Shown here in pieces: positions 13,296 through 27,200 of a DNA stretch of 64,000 nt; position 1 is the stretch's first letter; every line of letters begins with the position of its first letter. Both the position numbers and the translations under genes were made by a program. This DNA is from Acanthornis magna (Eukaryota > Chordata > Aves > Passeriformes > Acanthizidae): NCBI GenBank assembly GCA_036785705.1, contig JAWUZG010000032.1, positions 13,720,001 through 13,784,000 of the forward strand, read 5' to 3'. The notes under the pieces were generated by a model, which was given only the letters and a program-made list of their open reading frames with translations, was not told the origin of the DNA and did not search any database.

Positions 13296-13420
13296 CACTT
13301 CCCAGAAGATTGTACTGCATCTGGCCCTCAGAGACATGCAGATACTCAGGTCAATGTGAGCTGATGATCTTTTTCCCAGATCTCCATGCACATTCATGTG
13401 TCCATGCATATGTGCACATT
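13296..13420 (-). other. Candidate internal exon, minus strand (unproven)
   Basis: On the minus strand a pyrimidine run TTTTCCTTTTTCCAG precedes position 13420. The donor GGGAAGTG|GTAAGT follows position 13296. This encloses a 125-base segment that is open throughout in one frame (two leading bases, then 41 codons). Both sites fit vertebrate consensus well and the length is typical of an internal exon. The translation resembles nothing I know and is rich in His, Met and Arg, so if real it may be a non-coding RNA exon. Exon-like pairs occur by chance in 64 kb, so confidence is low. Confidence 0.2.
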
Positions 13421-16400
13421 CTGGAAAAAGGAAAATGTCAGACACACTAGCAACCTAACTGGATGCCCGACCAGAAAAAGAAAAAGAAAAAAAAATTGAA
13501 ACCAGCATCAAATACAATGCAATTGAATTGAATTAGGGAAAGTACTGTCAAGGACCATTTGAGTGGTTAAAAGATTTTAGATGAACTCAGACTAGAAGTA
13601 TTCCTGGGGAAAATAATAATCCATTTAAATATAGCAATAATCAATCTTTATCTCTTTGAACAAGCACTACAAACTGTAGATGAAATCTTACATCTTAGCT
13701 AACCTTGGCTGACAATAGTCTAATACTAACAGCAAATATTTTCTCAGTGTGTAAACCCTTCCTCCCACAATGAATTGCTTACAAGTGTTCCTTCTGCTCT
13801 CTTAGAAGTGATAGGTTCAAATATTGATTAATAAATAAGCCAAAATAAACAGTCCTTACAGACAAACTAACAAAAGCCATACCAAGTCAAAACTACGAAA
13901 AATCCACACCCCCTCAACTGTGAAATACAGATCTTATTGGTGTGAAATATAAAAGCTGCCAGCAGTTCTATTCGCAGCCTGTGTGAATTTCACAAGAAAT
14001 CATGGGGGAAAACAAAGCTATTTACATGTCCTGCATCATGCTGCCATTCTAGGGGCAAGGTGAACTTCAAGATGCATAATTTACTGTGTTTGAAAAATAG
14101 AATGAGTAAATCTCTGCCTTATCCACTGACACACGAACAAAGCCATTTCAGGTGATGACCTTGCTCATATCTGAGATGTATCACTGAAGTCCCCCCAGTG
14201 CAGAAGCTCAATTCTGATTTCAAGTGTTTACTTGGTATTTCCATAGAGCTAGAGCTCAATAAAGCTAAAACATTCTATATGTGAACAGAAGTGTTATAAG
14301 ACCTTGTTTGGAGTTCAGGAGCCCTCTTTGTTAGCACAGCCCAAGCAAAGTGAAAGAGTAGAGGTGGATTTAAAAAAAAAGTCACCACCTCCCCCCCAGC
14401 AAACAAATAAGAAAGCCAAATGCTCCTAAGAATTCACTGCCACGTTTCACTTAAAAATTAGAAGACAGTAGCAGACAGAAGGAAAAGCAACAAATGAAAA
14501 AGAATAAAAACAATAACCATGCAGTCATCCATTTCAGACAGTTATTCTGGGTTTCTCTTAGCACCATGCCAATATTACATATATACAGACATTCCTCTCT
14601 GCTCCTAGTGTAGTCCACTTTATATCAAATTTCCCAGCACAGCGGGCTACGCTTGACTCAAGAGCTATTGAAATTTTTTGTTGGAAATGTAAAAAACCTA
14701 TGAAACTCATTATCTTTACAATCAAGCAAAAGTCCAAAGAAAGAGGCAATCCTAGAGCAATGAGAAGAAAACATCTTCGTCATCAAATATGCAATGAAGT
14801 TGTGTTTCAGTTGTGTAATGAAACAGAAAAAGCCTGTTGCTGCAACTGGACACTGTGCAGATCCTGTTTATTCTATCTGAGAAGTTTTCAGTGGTATTTG
14901 TTTTTTCGTTTTTCTTCAAAGATTTCCAGATGTAACATTGCAGAAAGAGTTAAATGACCATTTCTTTTTGTTAAGGTTATAGGTATTGTTTTGTTTTGCT
15001 TCTAGATGGAATTACATATATCTGTCCTACTAAAAATAGGACAATTGTTTTACCAAAAGTTATGAAACAACCTAATGTTTAAAAAGGCTGTTGACAGCTG
15101 CAAATAGGCATTTATTTTTGTCACCAGGTTGCACATCTTGGGAAGACTCACAGATTTGAGGGCCAAAAAAGCCCTTCTGAACATATCATATGACATATAC
15201 AGGCCAGCAGTTACTGAAGCAGTGCCTGTATTTTTGGGTTCATCCTGTGTCTTCACAGAGTCCAATTTTTCTCCCTCTGAAACGAGAACCCTTTGCTACA
15301 GGTGTTTTTGGGGTGAGAGGAGGGTGATTAATTCTGCCACCTTCTTCTTCCTTCTTTTTTCTTTCTTTACTTTTTTCTTTCCTTTTTGTGTCCGTTCCTT
15401 CCCACTAGCCCTGATTGCTCAGCTTTGATTTGCTCAGCTTTGTTAAGCAAGTCCCCTCATTTCCTGGGACACACACAGAACTTCACCCATTTTTGTAGCA
15501 TTCAGTAGTTTTGGACTGTTCTCAATGTTGTCTCCTATCCTTTACAGAATTCTCTTCCTGTTTACAAAGCCATCTCCCATTTTTTTATTTTATTTTTCCC
15601 CTTAATCCCCTCTGGTTGTTCTGTTCTTATTTTTCCATATGCTGTAGAATCGATGGTGTGTGTAACACCTGGCAGCTGTTCATGAACATTTGTGTCCCTT
15701 AAGTCTTACCATTTGCAGCTTCTCCCCCAGCTCCCACGCCATATTTATATATGTGCTTCAATATGTGTATTTATATATGTTACCTTCAAAATCTGTATTT
15801 ATCACTTTAGCTTCTCATTTGGATAGCCCTTTCTCAACTCTGTTGATTTTTTTTTGTCTTCTCTCTCTTTTTTGAGCTGTAAATCTCAGTAGATATTGCT
15901 AGTTATTTGCTGATATGCTGGGTGTCCCTGGCAGTGGCAACTGCTGGGTAGTCCCTGTGAGGAGAGAACACTGCCAGCTCCATCTGTCTCCAACTGACCC
16001 CTCACAGGGCACAGCTGAACCCCCAGAGGAGGTGGTGGCACCTCAGGGGGGTAGCGTAGAAATATGGCATTTACCATAGGCAGGTGAGATTTCTGAACAA
16101 TTTCTTTTCTTTTTTTTTTTAAGAGGAAAAAGTAAAAATACAATAAAGATAGCAGAAGACATTGCGTATGGGAAATATTGCCAAATTTTCAGTTTGTTTT
16201 TCCCTAATAGAGCTCTGTTTGAAGTATTTAGACTTTTTTAGTGTTTCAAAAATAGTACTATTTCGTAATACATATTTTCACTGGCAAGGCCTATTGAGAC
16301 TACAAATGTTACTAAGAGAAGCATTACATGGTTGAGTAAAAAAATTCCCATTTGACACAAAATTTAGGGTTTTTTCTCTTTGTATCTTGTCTGCATTCAC

Positions 16401-16421
16401 TGAAAAATAATTTTTACTTAC
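13421..16421. other. Non-coding DNA with pyrimidine tract and small repeat
   Basis: No recognised gene. It contains an A-rich GAAAAA-type stretch (about 13476-13497), a 14-15 bp tandem duplication with core TGCTCAGCTTT (15413-15441), and a tract at about 15339-15388 that is pyrimidine but for one A. A GC-richer patch at about 15920-16060 contains open frames on the minus strand with no recognisable product. Confidence 0.5.
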
Positions 16422-16480
16422 CTCCTCCCCAGATATTCTCTTAAGACCACAAAATTTTCCCTTTATGAAATATGTAATTC
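16422..16480 (-). other. Candidate short exon, minus strand (unproven)
   Basis: The minus-strand donor GGAG|GTAAGT at 16416-16421 fits consensus very well. The acceptor CTTTATTTTCCAAG sits just above 16480. The enclosed 59 bases are open in one frame (two bases plus 19 codons). In that frame it cannot be joined in phase to the candidate at 13296-13420, so the two do not support a shared coding transcript. They could still belong to one non-coding RNA, or both could be chance. Confidence 0.12.
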
Positions 16481-19400
16481 CTTGGAAAATAAAGGAACAT
16501 TGATTCAAAAAATTACAGTACAGAAGAAGTTATTAGTTTTCATAAGCTGACTCCTTCCTGCAAATCCAGTGCATAATTGTACATAGACTCCTAAATTAGT
16601 AAGGCTTTTAATGGAATAAAACATTAGTACTGAGACTCCGAGTTCACAGCCTACTCATAAAATTTATTTTCATTCTGAACTCCTATTTCTTACGTTTTCC
16701 AGCTCCCTGATGTACACAATAATAGAAAACCAAAACATCTGAATGTTGATAGTCATCCTTGTTTTTCCTGAACATGCACTGGTCCTTCAAAAATTCACTT
16801 GAATTACAGGTTCAGCTGACACTTGAGGTGATACTGTCATTTCTGTCATAAAGACTGTGAAAGATATTTAAATATGTGACAAATTGTCTAACCACACTGA
16901 ATATGTTGCAGTTTCTCATGTTTCTTCATATCGAAGTCCGTCTGATTAAAGGGTTGTTTGCACTGAAAAGGAGACTGAAACAACAAAATGTAATATGAAC
17001 TACTGCAGTGTGAAGCTAGAGTCCTGTGAGGACCACAGTCTAACTAAAAATCAATTAAACCAACATTAAAATCTAGGCTGCGAAGGTGGCTGAACAACTT
17101 TTTGGATTAGCTCTGAAGTTTGAATAAATTATCTATGACATGATTTTGTAAATTGAACCTTCACTTGAACTAAATTACATACTAGCAGGGAAAAATTACT
17201 TTAAAAGCACAATTATTATTTTAACCCTGCCACTGATTTAGCAAAAGCATCTGAGAGAATAACTACATTAATTACATTCCCCTAGTGTGAGAAATAACTA
17301 TGACATATTCCTAAAGCTGAATGTTAGCCTTGGAAGATTTGAAGAATTCATTCATACCATTCATTTTCAGTTTTTTCTCAACAAGCCAGTACACTCTCGG
17401 AAGAAACATAAGCAGATTATTAAAACTTTTTTCTTAAACTCATCTAAAACTTGGGGTTTTTTAAACGATAATCATGTTAACAAAATAAATGACCATCAGG
17501 TAATCAGTACAGTGCAGCTGTTTCACCAGGATGCAGAATTTAGTTAAAAGCTACAAAAAATAATTGACAAATTTAGGCTCAGGAAATTCCTTATTTCAGA
17601 AAGAGAAATGAAAAAGTAACTAGCTGCTCAATTTATATTTGTCCCTGGAAAAAGTTTCAGTTTTACAAGTTTATGTTTCAATTGTAAGGTAATTTTAATT
17701 GTATCTTATGAGAAAGACATAATAATTTTGGGGAAAAAACTCAAAATTTTTGTTAAGATATTTGGAGTTTTTCCCAAATGTTACTCTGCTTCTGAGTAGA
17801 TGTAGCACAGAAAATAGGATCCTCTCAAATCCTGTATAACAGTAGGATTAACAAAATTAGTATTCATTATTTAAGATGGACAAGAGGGAATCAACCCAGA
17901 CACCCATTGCAATTTTGCTCATACGAGGACTGAGGAGAAGCAGCAATATTTTGTGTTTTCAGCTCTTCCTCTACTCTTTCCATTGTGCACTTTCTTAACA
18001 TGAGTAAATGATGTAATTATGGTGGGCAAGCGTCTGTGCAATCCATGGGAGTAACTCAGCAGGTTCCATGGTCAAATCTATCAGTGCTCTTGAAGCTGTG
18101 ACAATGAATTAGCTTCAGGCTTAGCAGAATGAGGGCCACACATGTGTCTTGAGAGCAGGGCGACACTGGATCAGATCCCTGGACCATTACACTCCTACAG
18201 TGGGATAGTCCCGTCTCCAGTTTCTCAAGTAAAGACAAGAATTTTGTGTGGAAAGTTACACCCATGACTTTAATCTGTAAACAGGATTGTCTGCCAACAA
18301 CAGCCAAACATTAATTTTTACCAAAAGTTTCAGCTTTTCCAGATGTTTATTCTTAACAGGAGGTTGAAACATGGTCACTAAACACAATCAATGACTCTTC
18401 ATCTATTCATGAAGAGACAGAAAGCTAAATGAAATAAAGTCAACTTGGTCTAAACCAGGGTGATTTTAGAGCAAAGCTAATCTGCTGATTGAAAAATAAA
18501 TAGCATCAAAAATGGAAACAAAACTAAAAAGAAGGTGTAAAATATCTTAACCATGAAATGCCACATAAGCCTGGAAAAAATGTGAAAGTTTGTAATACCT
18601 TCAAAAGGCCATATTTTTTCCTTAAATTGTACAACATGGAAGGCAAATGTAATATTTTTTTTGCACTTGTCATGGTGCCTCAAATTTTGGAATTCCTTTA
18701 AGGGGAGCATTTTCCAGTAGGGATTTCTTTATCTTCAGTACTGCAAAACGTAAAAGTCATGATGCAGGCAAAGCTGACTGTGATTCTACAAGCAGGGATG
18801 TAAACTGATTGTTGAATGTTCATATTAAGATTTCAGAGATGGATGAAGGACTGGTTTGAGATTTATTTTGGCAGAAGCTGACTGTCCATGTCCAATGTCT
18901 CACTCCTAGGCAGCACAGAACAAGGTAGAAAGGCAAATTCTTTCAACACCAGCAGAAATGAGCCTGGTTTTGCGCTGCAGAATCTTCAAAACATTTTTCA
19001 CCCATGGAGCAATCTAATTCCAGCTATATCCTTCACTATCTATGTTCAAAAATCAAAATATGGCTGACTGCAAGAGCAAACAAGAATTGCCACAGTTACA
19101 ATGCTTACCGAATATACTGGTGAATCAATTCTTTAATTAATCCATTTCCTTTCACAGAAGGTATTTCAATGACAGCAGCCTGTTCTGACATTCAGTGCCT
19201 ATGTTTTGGAAAACCTACTATAAATCAGTATCTTTAAGAGACTTCTTGCCCAGAATTACAAAAGATTTTGCTGACATCTCTAGCACATCAGGTGGTAAGC
19301 TATTCATTTTCTGTTCTTTAGATGGCTCCATGACCCTTCTCCTATTCCTCTCAATGTAAATTTTGTTGACAAAAATAAATCCACAAAACAATGGAAAGTA

Positions 19401-20999
19401 GATGGACTTCGAATGACTTTTCCTGGGGCTTTATGTGGGTTTGAAGATATGAATCAGAGGGATTCCTGTCATCATAATTCATTATTACACTTGGCTTACC
19501 ATTTTCTGTTGGAGGTTTTTTTGTTATACCTTCAGGATGCAGACACATCATGCTGCTCTGCAGTGCATTCCAGGGTCAGAGCACGGTAGCATGAGTTACA
19601 GCAAGCTTTCCTTGCTCATCTTGAAAATTGCCTTTGAGCATCTGCCATGTGGAAGAATGTTAATGGAAGTGATTTGAAAATGAAACAAGGTACCCAGACT
19701 TCCTGAAAGGTTACAGCCGTATCTGAAAATTGCACACATGTGGTACAATCTCAAAATAAACATATATCTGCATAAACATAGTAATTATTAACTAGTTTTC
19801 CAGGCTGACATTTTTTTCTGAATGCAGAATATTATTGTGATGCATGTGAGAAAGGAATGTAAGCTAAATAATTTTAGCAAATCTTATCAGCATTATATGA
19901 GTGTCTGGACACAAGAGGAATTACTTTTCTTTTGACTATGTCAGGTTCTATATTACATGTAAAATGTTAATCTTTTTACTTATAGATAGAAACAACTGAC
20001 AGTTTGTGCTTGTACTGCTTGTCATGATCCATTTTATTAGTTTTATTTGTAATATAAAAGGTGAGAGGATCAATTAACAAAAACATAGTAATTTACTACC
20101 TTTCTTGTGAAACTGTCATTCTGATTTTATTAACTGACACACTGTTTTGATGTTGGTACATGTAGCCTCAAAATTAACTTGCCCACCTCTGTTCTATAAT
20201 ATAAGGAATATTTTGGTTATCACTAGAAATCAAGGACAATTATCTAAAGTAGGCAGCACTGATTCTCAGAAATCATGAGACACCAGCTGTAACAAATGGA
20301 GTTTGCTGCTCCATTTTGTAAAACAAGCCAGATAGTAGCAGACAGATATCTTTTTCATTGGTGTTTCTGGGTCTCCTTGTCATTTGCAGACTTTTAGGTG
20401 TCTTAGGATGAGGTACATTTTTGTATAGCATCAATAGCCTCTCTTACTTGCGCAGAGAATTGCCTCGCAGCAGCTTGTCATTCAGAGCTGCTGTTCTGTT
20501 TCTGGATGCATACCTGCCACCTATGGGAAATACAACTCCTGCCTAAGACTTCTGGATCATTTTCTAGGAAATTCTGTGCATGTGAGATACAAAGCTAGCG
20601 AACTAGTGACCAGGGCATCCAGTACATTCTAAACACAATATTCATGTTACGCAGCTCAACTCTATATCACATTTGTTTGATTGTTTAAATATCAGGCAAC
20701 CTACCTGGAAACAGTTTTTCATGAGATACTGCACATGTGGCACAACCCTCCACGAATACACATATTTGTGGGTTCATCACTGTCAGGTTGAAAAGAGCTA
20801 TGGAAGTCTTCCACTTAGAAGACTTAAAGGTATCCTTGGTATTTTTCCCCAGAATTCTCCTTCCTGATGTGTTTCACTGACTTTACTCTGGTCTAGGGAA
20901 TAAAGAAAAATCTGCATAAAAGAAACCTTAGATATAATCCAAGAAGTGGTAAACCACCACATTGAACTATTTTGAGGAACAGAGTAGATAGAAGGCTCA
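16481..20999. other. Non-coding unique DNA, no gene recognised
   Basis: AT-rich, with no recognised exon, RNA gene or recent mobile element. An eight-base-stem hairpin (18395-18402 with 18409-18416) is present but has no flanking support as an RNA gene. Open frames are all under 90 codons and unrecognised. Confidence 0.6.
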
Positions 21000-21202
21000 G
21001 TAGAAGGTTCTGTCTGAACATCAAGGAACAGACCAAGTTCTGGCACAGGTGTCTTGGGGAGGGTTACGGTGTTTCCATGCTTCAAGATATTCAAAAGTCA
21101 TCCAGCTATGAACCTGAGCAACTGGCTCTAGATGGCCCTGCTTGAGGAGGAGGGGCTGGACAGGGCATGTGGATGTCCCTGCCAACCTCAGCCATTCTGT
21201 GA
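21000..21202 (+). mobile_element. CR1 LINE fragment, 3' end (plus strand)
   Basis: This is the last part of a CR1 retrotransposon in plus orientation. The order is diagnostic: CTGAACATCAAGGAA, TTCTGGCACAGG, TTCAAGATATTCAAAAG, GAGCAACTGGCTCTAGATGG, CCCTGCTTGAGGAGG, GGGCTGGACAGG, then CCAACCTCAGCCATTCTGTG. These correspond to the C-terminal ORF2 codons and 3' UTR of CR1, including the terminal ATTCTGTG motif. Only about 200 bases remain, the 5' part is missing, and the ORF2 part is frameshifted. Such 5' truncation is usual for CR1, which is copied from its 3' end. The start is approximate; the 3' end is well placed. Confidence 0.9.
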
Positions 21203-24200
21203 CAATGCCCTCTTACTTGCCTCTGATCTTGTCAGGCAGCTACAGTGTTTATCCACATGAGACATGTAGTTAACTAACACTTTATAACATCAGCACATGT
21301 AAATGAAGTATTACATCCATAAATCTGACTTTAGGGACAGTGGACTGTGTGGGGAAAATTTTCCAAAGATAACAAGATATCTTTGGATAACAAGATAGGT
21401 AAAACTGGTATGCAATATTTTGTGTGTTCACAACAGCATCTGGGACATCCTGGTGATCCTGGCTATGAACCAGCATCAACAGAAGTTGCACCTTTGTCAC
21501 AATGAATTACTCACCAAAAGAATTAAGCAATCCAATTGTCTGAAACTTAGGAAAATTTATCTTGGACAAGTGTCACAAAAATCACAAATCAAGTAATGAG
21601 ATATGAAAGGATTAAGCTCTCTGCTAAGTTCCTCAGATGAATAGGCTTGACAGGTTTGGAGGAAACAGTGAGCACCATCTAGACCCACCCCACCCCTCCT
21701 ATGGATTTTCAGATAGCAATGTGTAAGTAAAGAGAAAAGTTACAAAGAGCAATCAGAGAGGCTATCCACACACAATTGCTGTTAATGATAGGAAGCTTTT
21801 TCTACTGTCTTTATAAATAGGATCTTTCCCTTGGTGATTCGTTTTGGAATAACTTCAGAGACCTAATTTGTTTTGTCAGGTTTGTAATTCTTTCCAGAAT
21901 TTATATCAGCTCCAGTGTTAATAAGCACTAACAAGGTAAGCTCTAAAGGGCCCCATACAACAGACATTTTCCCAAAATCTTAAACCCACCAGTCCTGCTT
22001 AAATTGACACCATGTTTTTTTCCCAGCGTATTAAATGTAACACCAGTTTGAAAAGAAAGAGCTTGAAACCTGTTGAAATTGAAATTGTTTCAATGATCAG
22101 AGAGAAAAACTCACTCAAGGCTACTAAAAAAATAACCAAACTTTGCCTTTCCCTTCTTTTCCTAGACTTGATGCTTTGATCCCTTTCTGCTTCCTATATT
22201 TCCATTCCAATATGAAGGTTATACAGAGCATATCGGGTATGTAAGAATTTATTTATAAATGGTCCAAAGGAAGAGAGCCGACAAAGAGAAATGATGGGTT
22301 AATTGGGTCATATTCTCCTCAGTTTTCTACTCTAGCACAGAAGGAAAATCATTCAGTGAGCAGCATTGCATTGCAGGATTGCATGTACCAACGACCAAGG
22401 AATCAGACCAGATGTTTCTCCACTTCTAAATAGTTTTTTTTTGTTTTCTCTTTTTATTAAAATAACTGCTGTTCTTACCATAGATGTTCTTACAGAGATG
22501 GAGACAGTGGCAATAGCATTCATAAATTAAATCCTATTTTAAATGCCTGTTCTATTGTTACTATAGGGTTGATTTCATTAATTACATACCTTATCAATTC
22601 CCTCCATACTTCATGGAAAAGACAACTACTGTTTTCTCTCATAATGTTTCCATTAATAATCTGTAAGTCCAGTGTTATCTTGCCTAAATAGAGTCCAAAC
22701 TTTTCTAGAGGGTCTGCACAAGAACTAAAGCAGTGCAAGACCTTCTATCTTCATAACAAATGCCTGAAAATGGGGAGGGGCATCTAGCATTGTTTTTCAG
22801 AGCTATTTGAGTTCAGATCTCAGCAGCAAGGGTAGGATGGGTTTCATCTGTCTGGAACCCGTGCAGGAATTGAGCAGTATCAATTTTAAACAGCCACAGG
22901 AATCAAGCAGGTTCAGAACTCCTCCAGCCAGAGGATAGCATTTTGGTCAGGGATTGAACTCTCCTATGGTTATGGAAGGCAGAAGCAGGAAGTCTTGGTA
23001 TCTTGACAGTCTTATGATAAACTAGGTAGGGGGAAACAGAATTTAAATAATATTAAAACTATTATTTTTTTCAATGTGTTGTTTCTTTCCAAATAACATT
23101 CTCCTCTTGTTTTAATCAAACTGTAATTTTGTGTTCATAGAATATTCTTGTGAGTGTTTTTTTTTGCTTCTCACAAGAAGCTTGAATCTCTGTGTCTACA
23201 TCAGATAAATATATTTCTTCTAATGTGAAAAACCACCAGAAAAATTTCAAAGTTAAATTCTATTAGGATTGAAAAATATAGCAAATATTTTCCTAAGTTT
23301 ATTTCTCAATTTCTTCATTAACTTCATTTCCTCTGTGATTTGAGGAAGATGTGGTGATCTGTTTTTTTTTTTTAAATCAAGGCTTTCATCTGGAATCCTC
23401 AGTTCCTGTCTATGTCTTCTAAAGGGACAGAGATAAAAACATGGATGTGTAAAATGTAACTTCAGAGTCTTATTTGGTTTATTGTAGGTCTATCTCTGAC
23501 ACTTTTTTTTTTTTTTTTTTTGGTCAGAGAAGGTAAAATGTGAATTCCAGGCATTAAGAAGCTTGCCATATCTTGCAATGTGTGAAAGACTGCAGTGGAA
23601 AAACTTAGAGCTTTCTCCATTGCAGCTGAGATAGAGTAGGCTGCAATGACATTGCGGATTTAAGGATTCCGTTGTCAAATTTAGCAATTAAAGTATTATC
23701 TGCTACCATTACTTTTAATGACTTTCAATGAGGGATTTTCTGCAAAAGCTTTACTACTTCCTGAATGTCACCATTCACATGGAATTAATAAAACAGAGCT
23801 GGAGAATTAAAGTCAATATTGAAAACAAAATACAGCATTAATGGTCTCAGTACAGTTCATGACATGACCATTTAAAGAGAACACTCCTTACTCTTTTCCT
23901 TAAAAAGGTAAAAACTAATTCCCAGGTTTAAATCCATGTTTCCTCTGAGTAGATTTCATTTCAAGCTTTAGTGCAAATTCAGTATAAGATTACACAATGG
24001 TGACAAGTATGCACTTTGCTCATAAAGCTGTATAAGGGATTTGTAAAATCAGCCTGCTGATGTCACTTGCAGCCAAGACCATTTGCTTTTTGGGGCTCTG
24101 AGAAAACAGATACACCCTTTCAGTAATAATATTCCCTTCCAATAAAAAGGTGCTTATCCTAAACTGGAACAAAATTCATAAATTTGAGCTTTTCCATGGA

Positions 24201-27200
24201 ACTTAAATTTTCAAAATATTTTCTTTTGGGAGAATGAAATGGAACATTTTAAAAAATCCAAGCCACGGAGCCAGCTGGCTAAATATCTTAGATAGAAATC
24301 ACACCAGACCATGGATTTAGCTGCTCCTGGGAGTGGGGAGCCCTGTAAACCAGCAGGGAGGCCCAGTTTGCCTGTCTGGTAGACTGGAGTCTGTCAGGGA
24401 TTTCAGCAAAATTAATGTGCTCTCGCAAGATGATTTCATTTCACTGAATCCGAATTTTCCAGGGCAAACCAATCCACCAGAACATTTCTCTAATTCTATT
24501 GTTCATGCTCTCCATAGGAATAATTTATCATTTGTTTGTCAGGGTGTTCCATACCCTTTTGCAGAATTTGTGGCCACACTACAATGGGTGTTTTTGTTGC
24601 TACTGGGTAACCCACCAGATACATCATCTACAGACACTGAAATGCAATGCCGGCCATAAAAGTACCTCTCACAAAGGGGAATGAGGCAAATTCCATATGT
24701 TCCCTGTGTCCTGAGGGCTGTTCTTTTGCCTGTGGCTGACTACCAAAAATGAACATGTACCTCATTAAAAAAGGATATTAAAGCTCAGGTTTACAGTAGA
24801 ATAAAGAACACATCTTTGAGTTGAACAAAGAAAAGAGGAGTGGAAAAACCAGATCTGTCACTGCTATTACAGCTTCAGAAAATCTGAATTTTTTCTTTGT
24901 TTTCCCCCAAATTTTTTTTTTATCATATTCTGTTTTAACAAAAATCCCCTCTTGCCATTTGTATTCACGTCATTTAATTTATATAATGTACCTATGCAGC
25001 TAAACATAAGGTCTGAGACTCAAAAACAAAAATCTGAAGACAGAGGAAATTGCAACGCCTTTTATGGAAGACTGGGAAAAATGAATATTTAATAAGTCAA
25101 AGGTTAACAATATAAATTTTTACAGATCCTCACTATTAGCAATGAGTGTGAGATATCATCAAGTAGTTCTTTAAATGATATCCTTAAAACATCTCTGAAA
25201 AGATTTCAAAGCCAAGCAATAAATGTTGAAGCAGAAGTCAAAATGTTGAAGGTGGTTCCCTGATTTTAGCAATTAAACTTCACGAATGTATTAAAAGAAA
25301 TATGAAGTTTTGTTGCTTGTCTTTGAAAAACAGAACAGATAAGAGTTATTTGATCAGGAGGGTACGCAATCATTCAATATTATTTTGTTGGTAAAGGTGT
25401 TAGCAATTGCAGTGGCTAGTGATGTATTAATATTCCAAAATTCAATGCTAAAGAGTTTTGACATGTCAAACATTTTTTATGGTGCATATATGAAAATATG
25501 TAGAAAATCTTTATGATTAAACTTGTCTACTACTCTTTCTTGACATCATTGAAAATTGATAGGTAGAAAACGAAATTCTTGAATGTTGTGCCATGTGATG
25601 ATGCCAAATACATCAGTTTCTACAAAAATATAAGGTTATTTTCTTTATTTAAAAAAAGTCAAAAAAATTGCTTGATTTCAACTATGAAATCTGAGTGTGT
25701 CCCTTGCCAATATGGAGAAAGGGGCACTCTTTAGACCATTTGGTTTATCAAGTTTAAAAAATGTTACACGCTGATCTTTTGTCGAAATGAGACAGATATC
25801 CAAGAACGCGATTTTAGCTAATGGAGAAATAAATAAGAATGAGAAAATTCCCAGACAGCAGGCAATAAAACTGACTTTTTTCACAGTTCTTACACATCAA
25901 GGAAATATCATATGTGTTCACATAATGAAAATGAGCATATTCACAAAGAAGTCAGAAATGTAGATTTTACCTTAGTTCTTGCATGTTCTTCTTGAACTCC
26001 TAATATTTCTACCTTGAAATGCCAAAATTTGGGGGGAAATACATATGTCAACAGAGTTAATAACTTTTACAATAAACATAATTTATGTTTCAGTGACCAT
26101 ATCCTGATTTGTCTAGAACACTCATTTTGTTCTAATTGAGATTCCCAGATATTCAGCCTTTATTTCATTATGCTTAGAGTTTGTGAGGCAGAAGTCGCCA
26201 GTTTGTAGGCACTGTGGAGCACTCAAAGGGTGATTGCAAGAAGTTCAATTTTGGGCAAGTGAGCTAACATGAGATGTAACCAAGGTGGCCAAAATACCAC
26301 CAAAAAACATCTGAAGTCTTTAGATCCTGTGTTTTGTCCTAGCAGTAGCAGGGTTTCACTGCTAATTGCATGTCAGACCTTCTTATGATTCAATGCTTTC
26401 AACAGATACTATGTACTGTGATGTTCAAGGATGAAAGAATACACAAACCAGATTATTCTATCCATTTTCCATGCTGTAAACCATAAGAAAAATACTGACT
26501 ATTTTGAATGTTTCAGCAGGTTGTATATGGGCAAAATTTATTATACCTTTGTGCATTTCAAAGGCAATGGTCTAATGGAAGTACCGAACAAAAGAAATTG
26601 AGAACTGGAAGGACTGTACTATTCTCAGCCAAAGTAGAACATAGTTAGCAACACAGAAAACTGCAATTGTTCAGTGGTCTGACCTCTGCAAGTAACTTCA
26701 AACAATCTGAAGAAAGCGAGACTTTTATTTCAGAGTTAATGAAGAACCTGTATTTTGTGTGAGATGTTTTAATCATGTAAATCGAATCAAAATTAATTAG
26801 TATGAAATACGATATTACAGGGAGAGCCAGTTTTGTGTGTATCCAGGAAAACTAGACAGTATTTGTATAAACTGAAGATAATGAAGGTGGTTTTTGCTGC
26901 AGATAATGGGATGTTGAGGGATACAGATTATCTCAACCTGTAAAACTAAAGTCAAGCAAGTATCTTTCTGTTTGCCATTGTGCTTGCATCAAGAATTATA
27001 CTCTCAAAATGTAACAAGCCCCTTGTAAAGCAGCACGTTTACAAAACGGACAGAATATATCTGTTAATTGCATAATAAGTTGAATTCCCTGAAAAGATAT
27101 TTAAAATATATATATTTTTCTTTTTATCATGAGAATATTCCCAGGTACAACCTGTGAAGTCATATGTACAGTCATATTTTCCTGTATTATAATTTGTTAA

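Noticed and set aside
18395..18416. Hairpin with an eight-base stem and six-base loop
   Set aside because: Pairing does not extend beyond eight bases, and there is no flanking support for a terminator or small RNA.
21898..21935. 38-nt plus-strand segment between acceptor-like and donor-like sites
   Set aside because: Very short, with a frame open only by chance-level length and the non-ideal donor CAAG|GTAAGC.
24333..24659. 108-codon plus-strand open frame
   Set aside because: GTG start, overlapped by another frame, no known motif; treated as chance.
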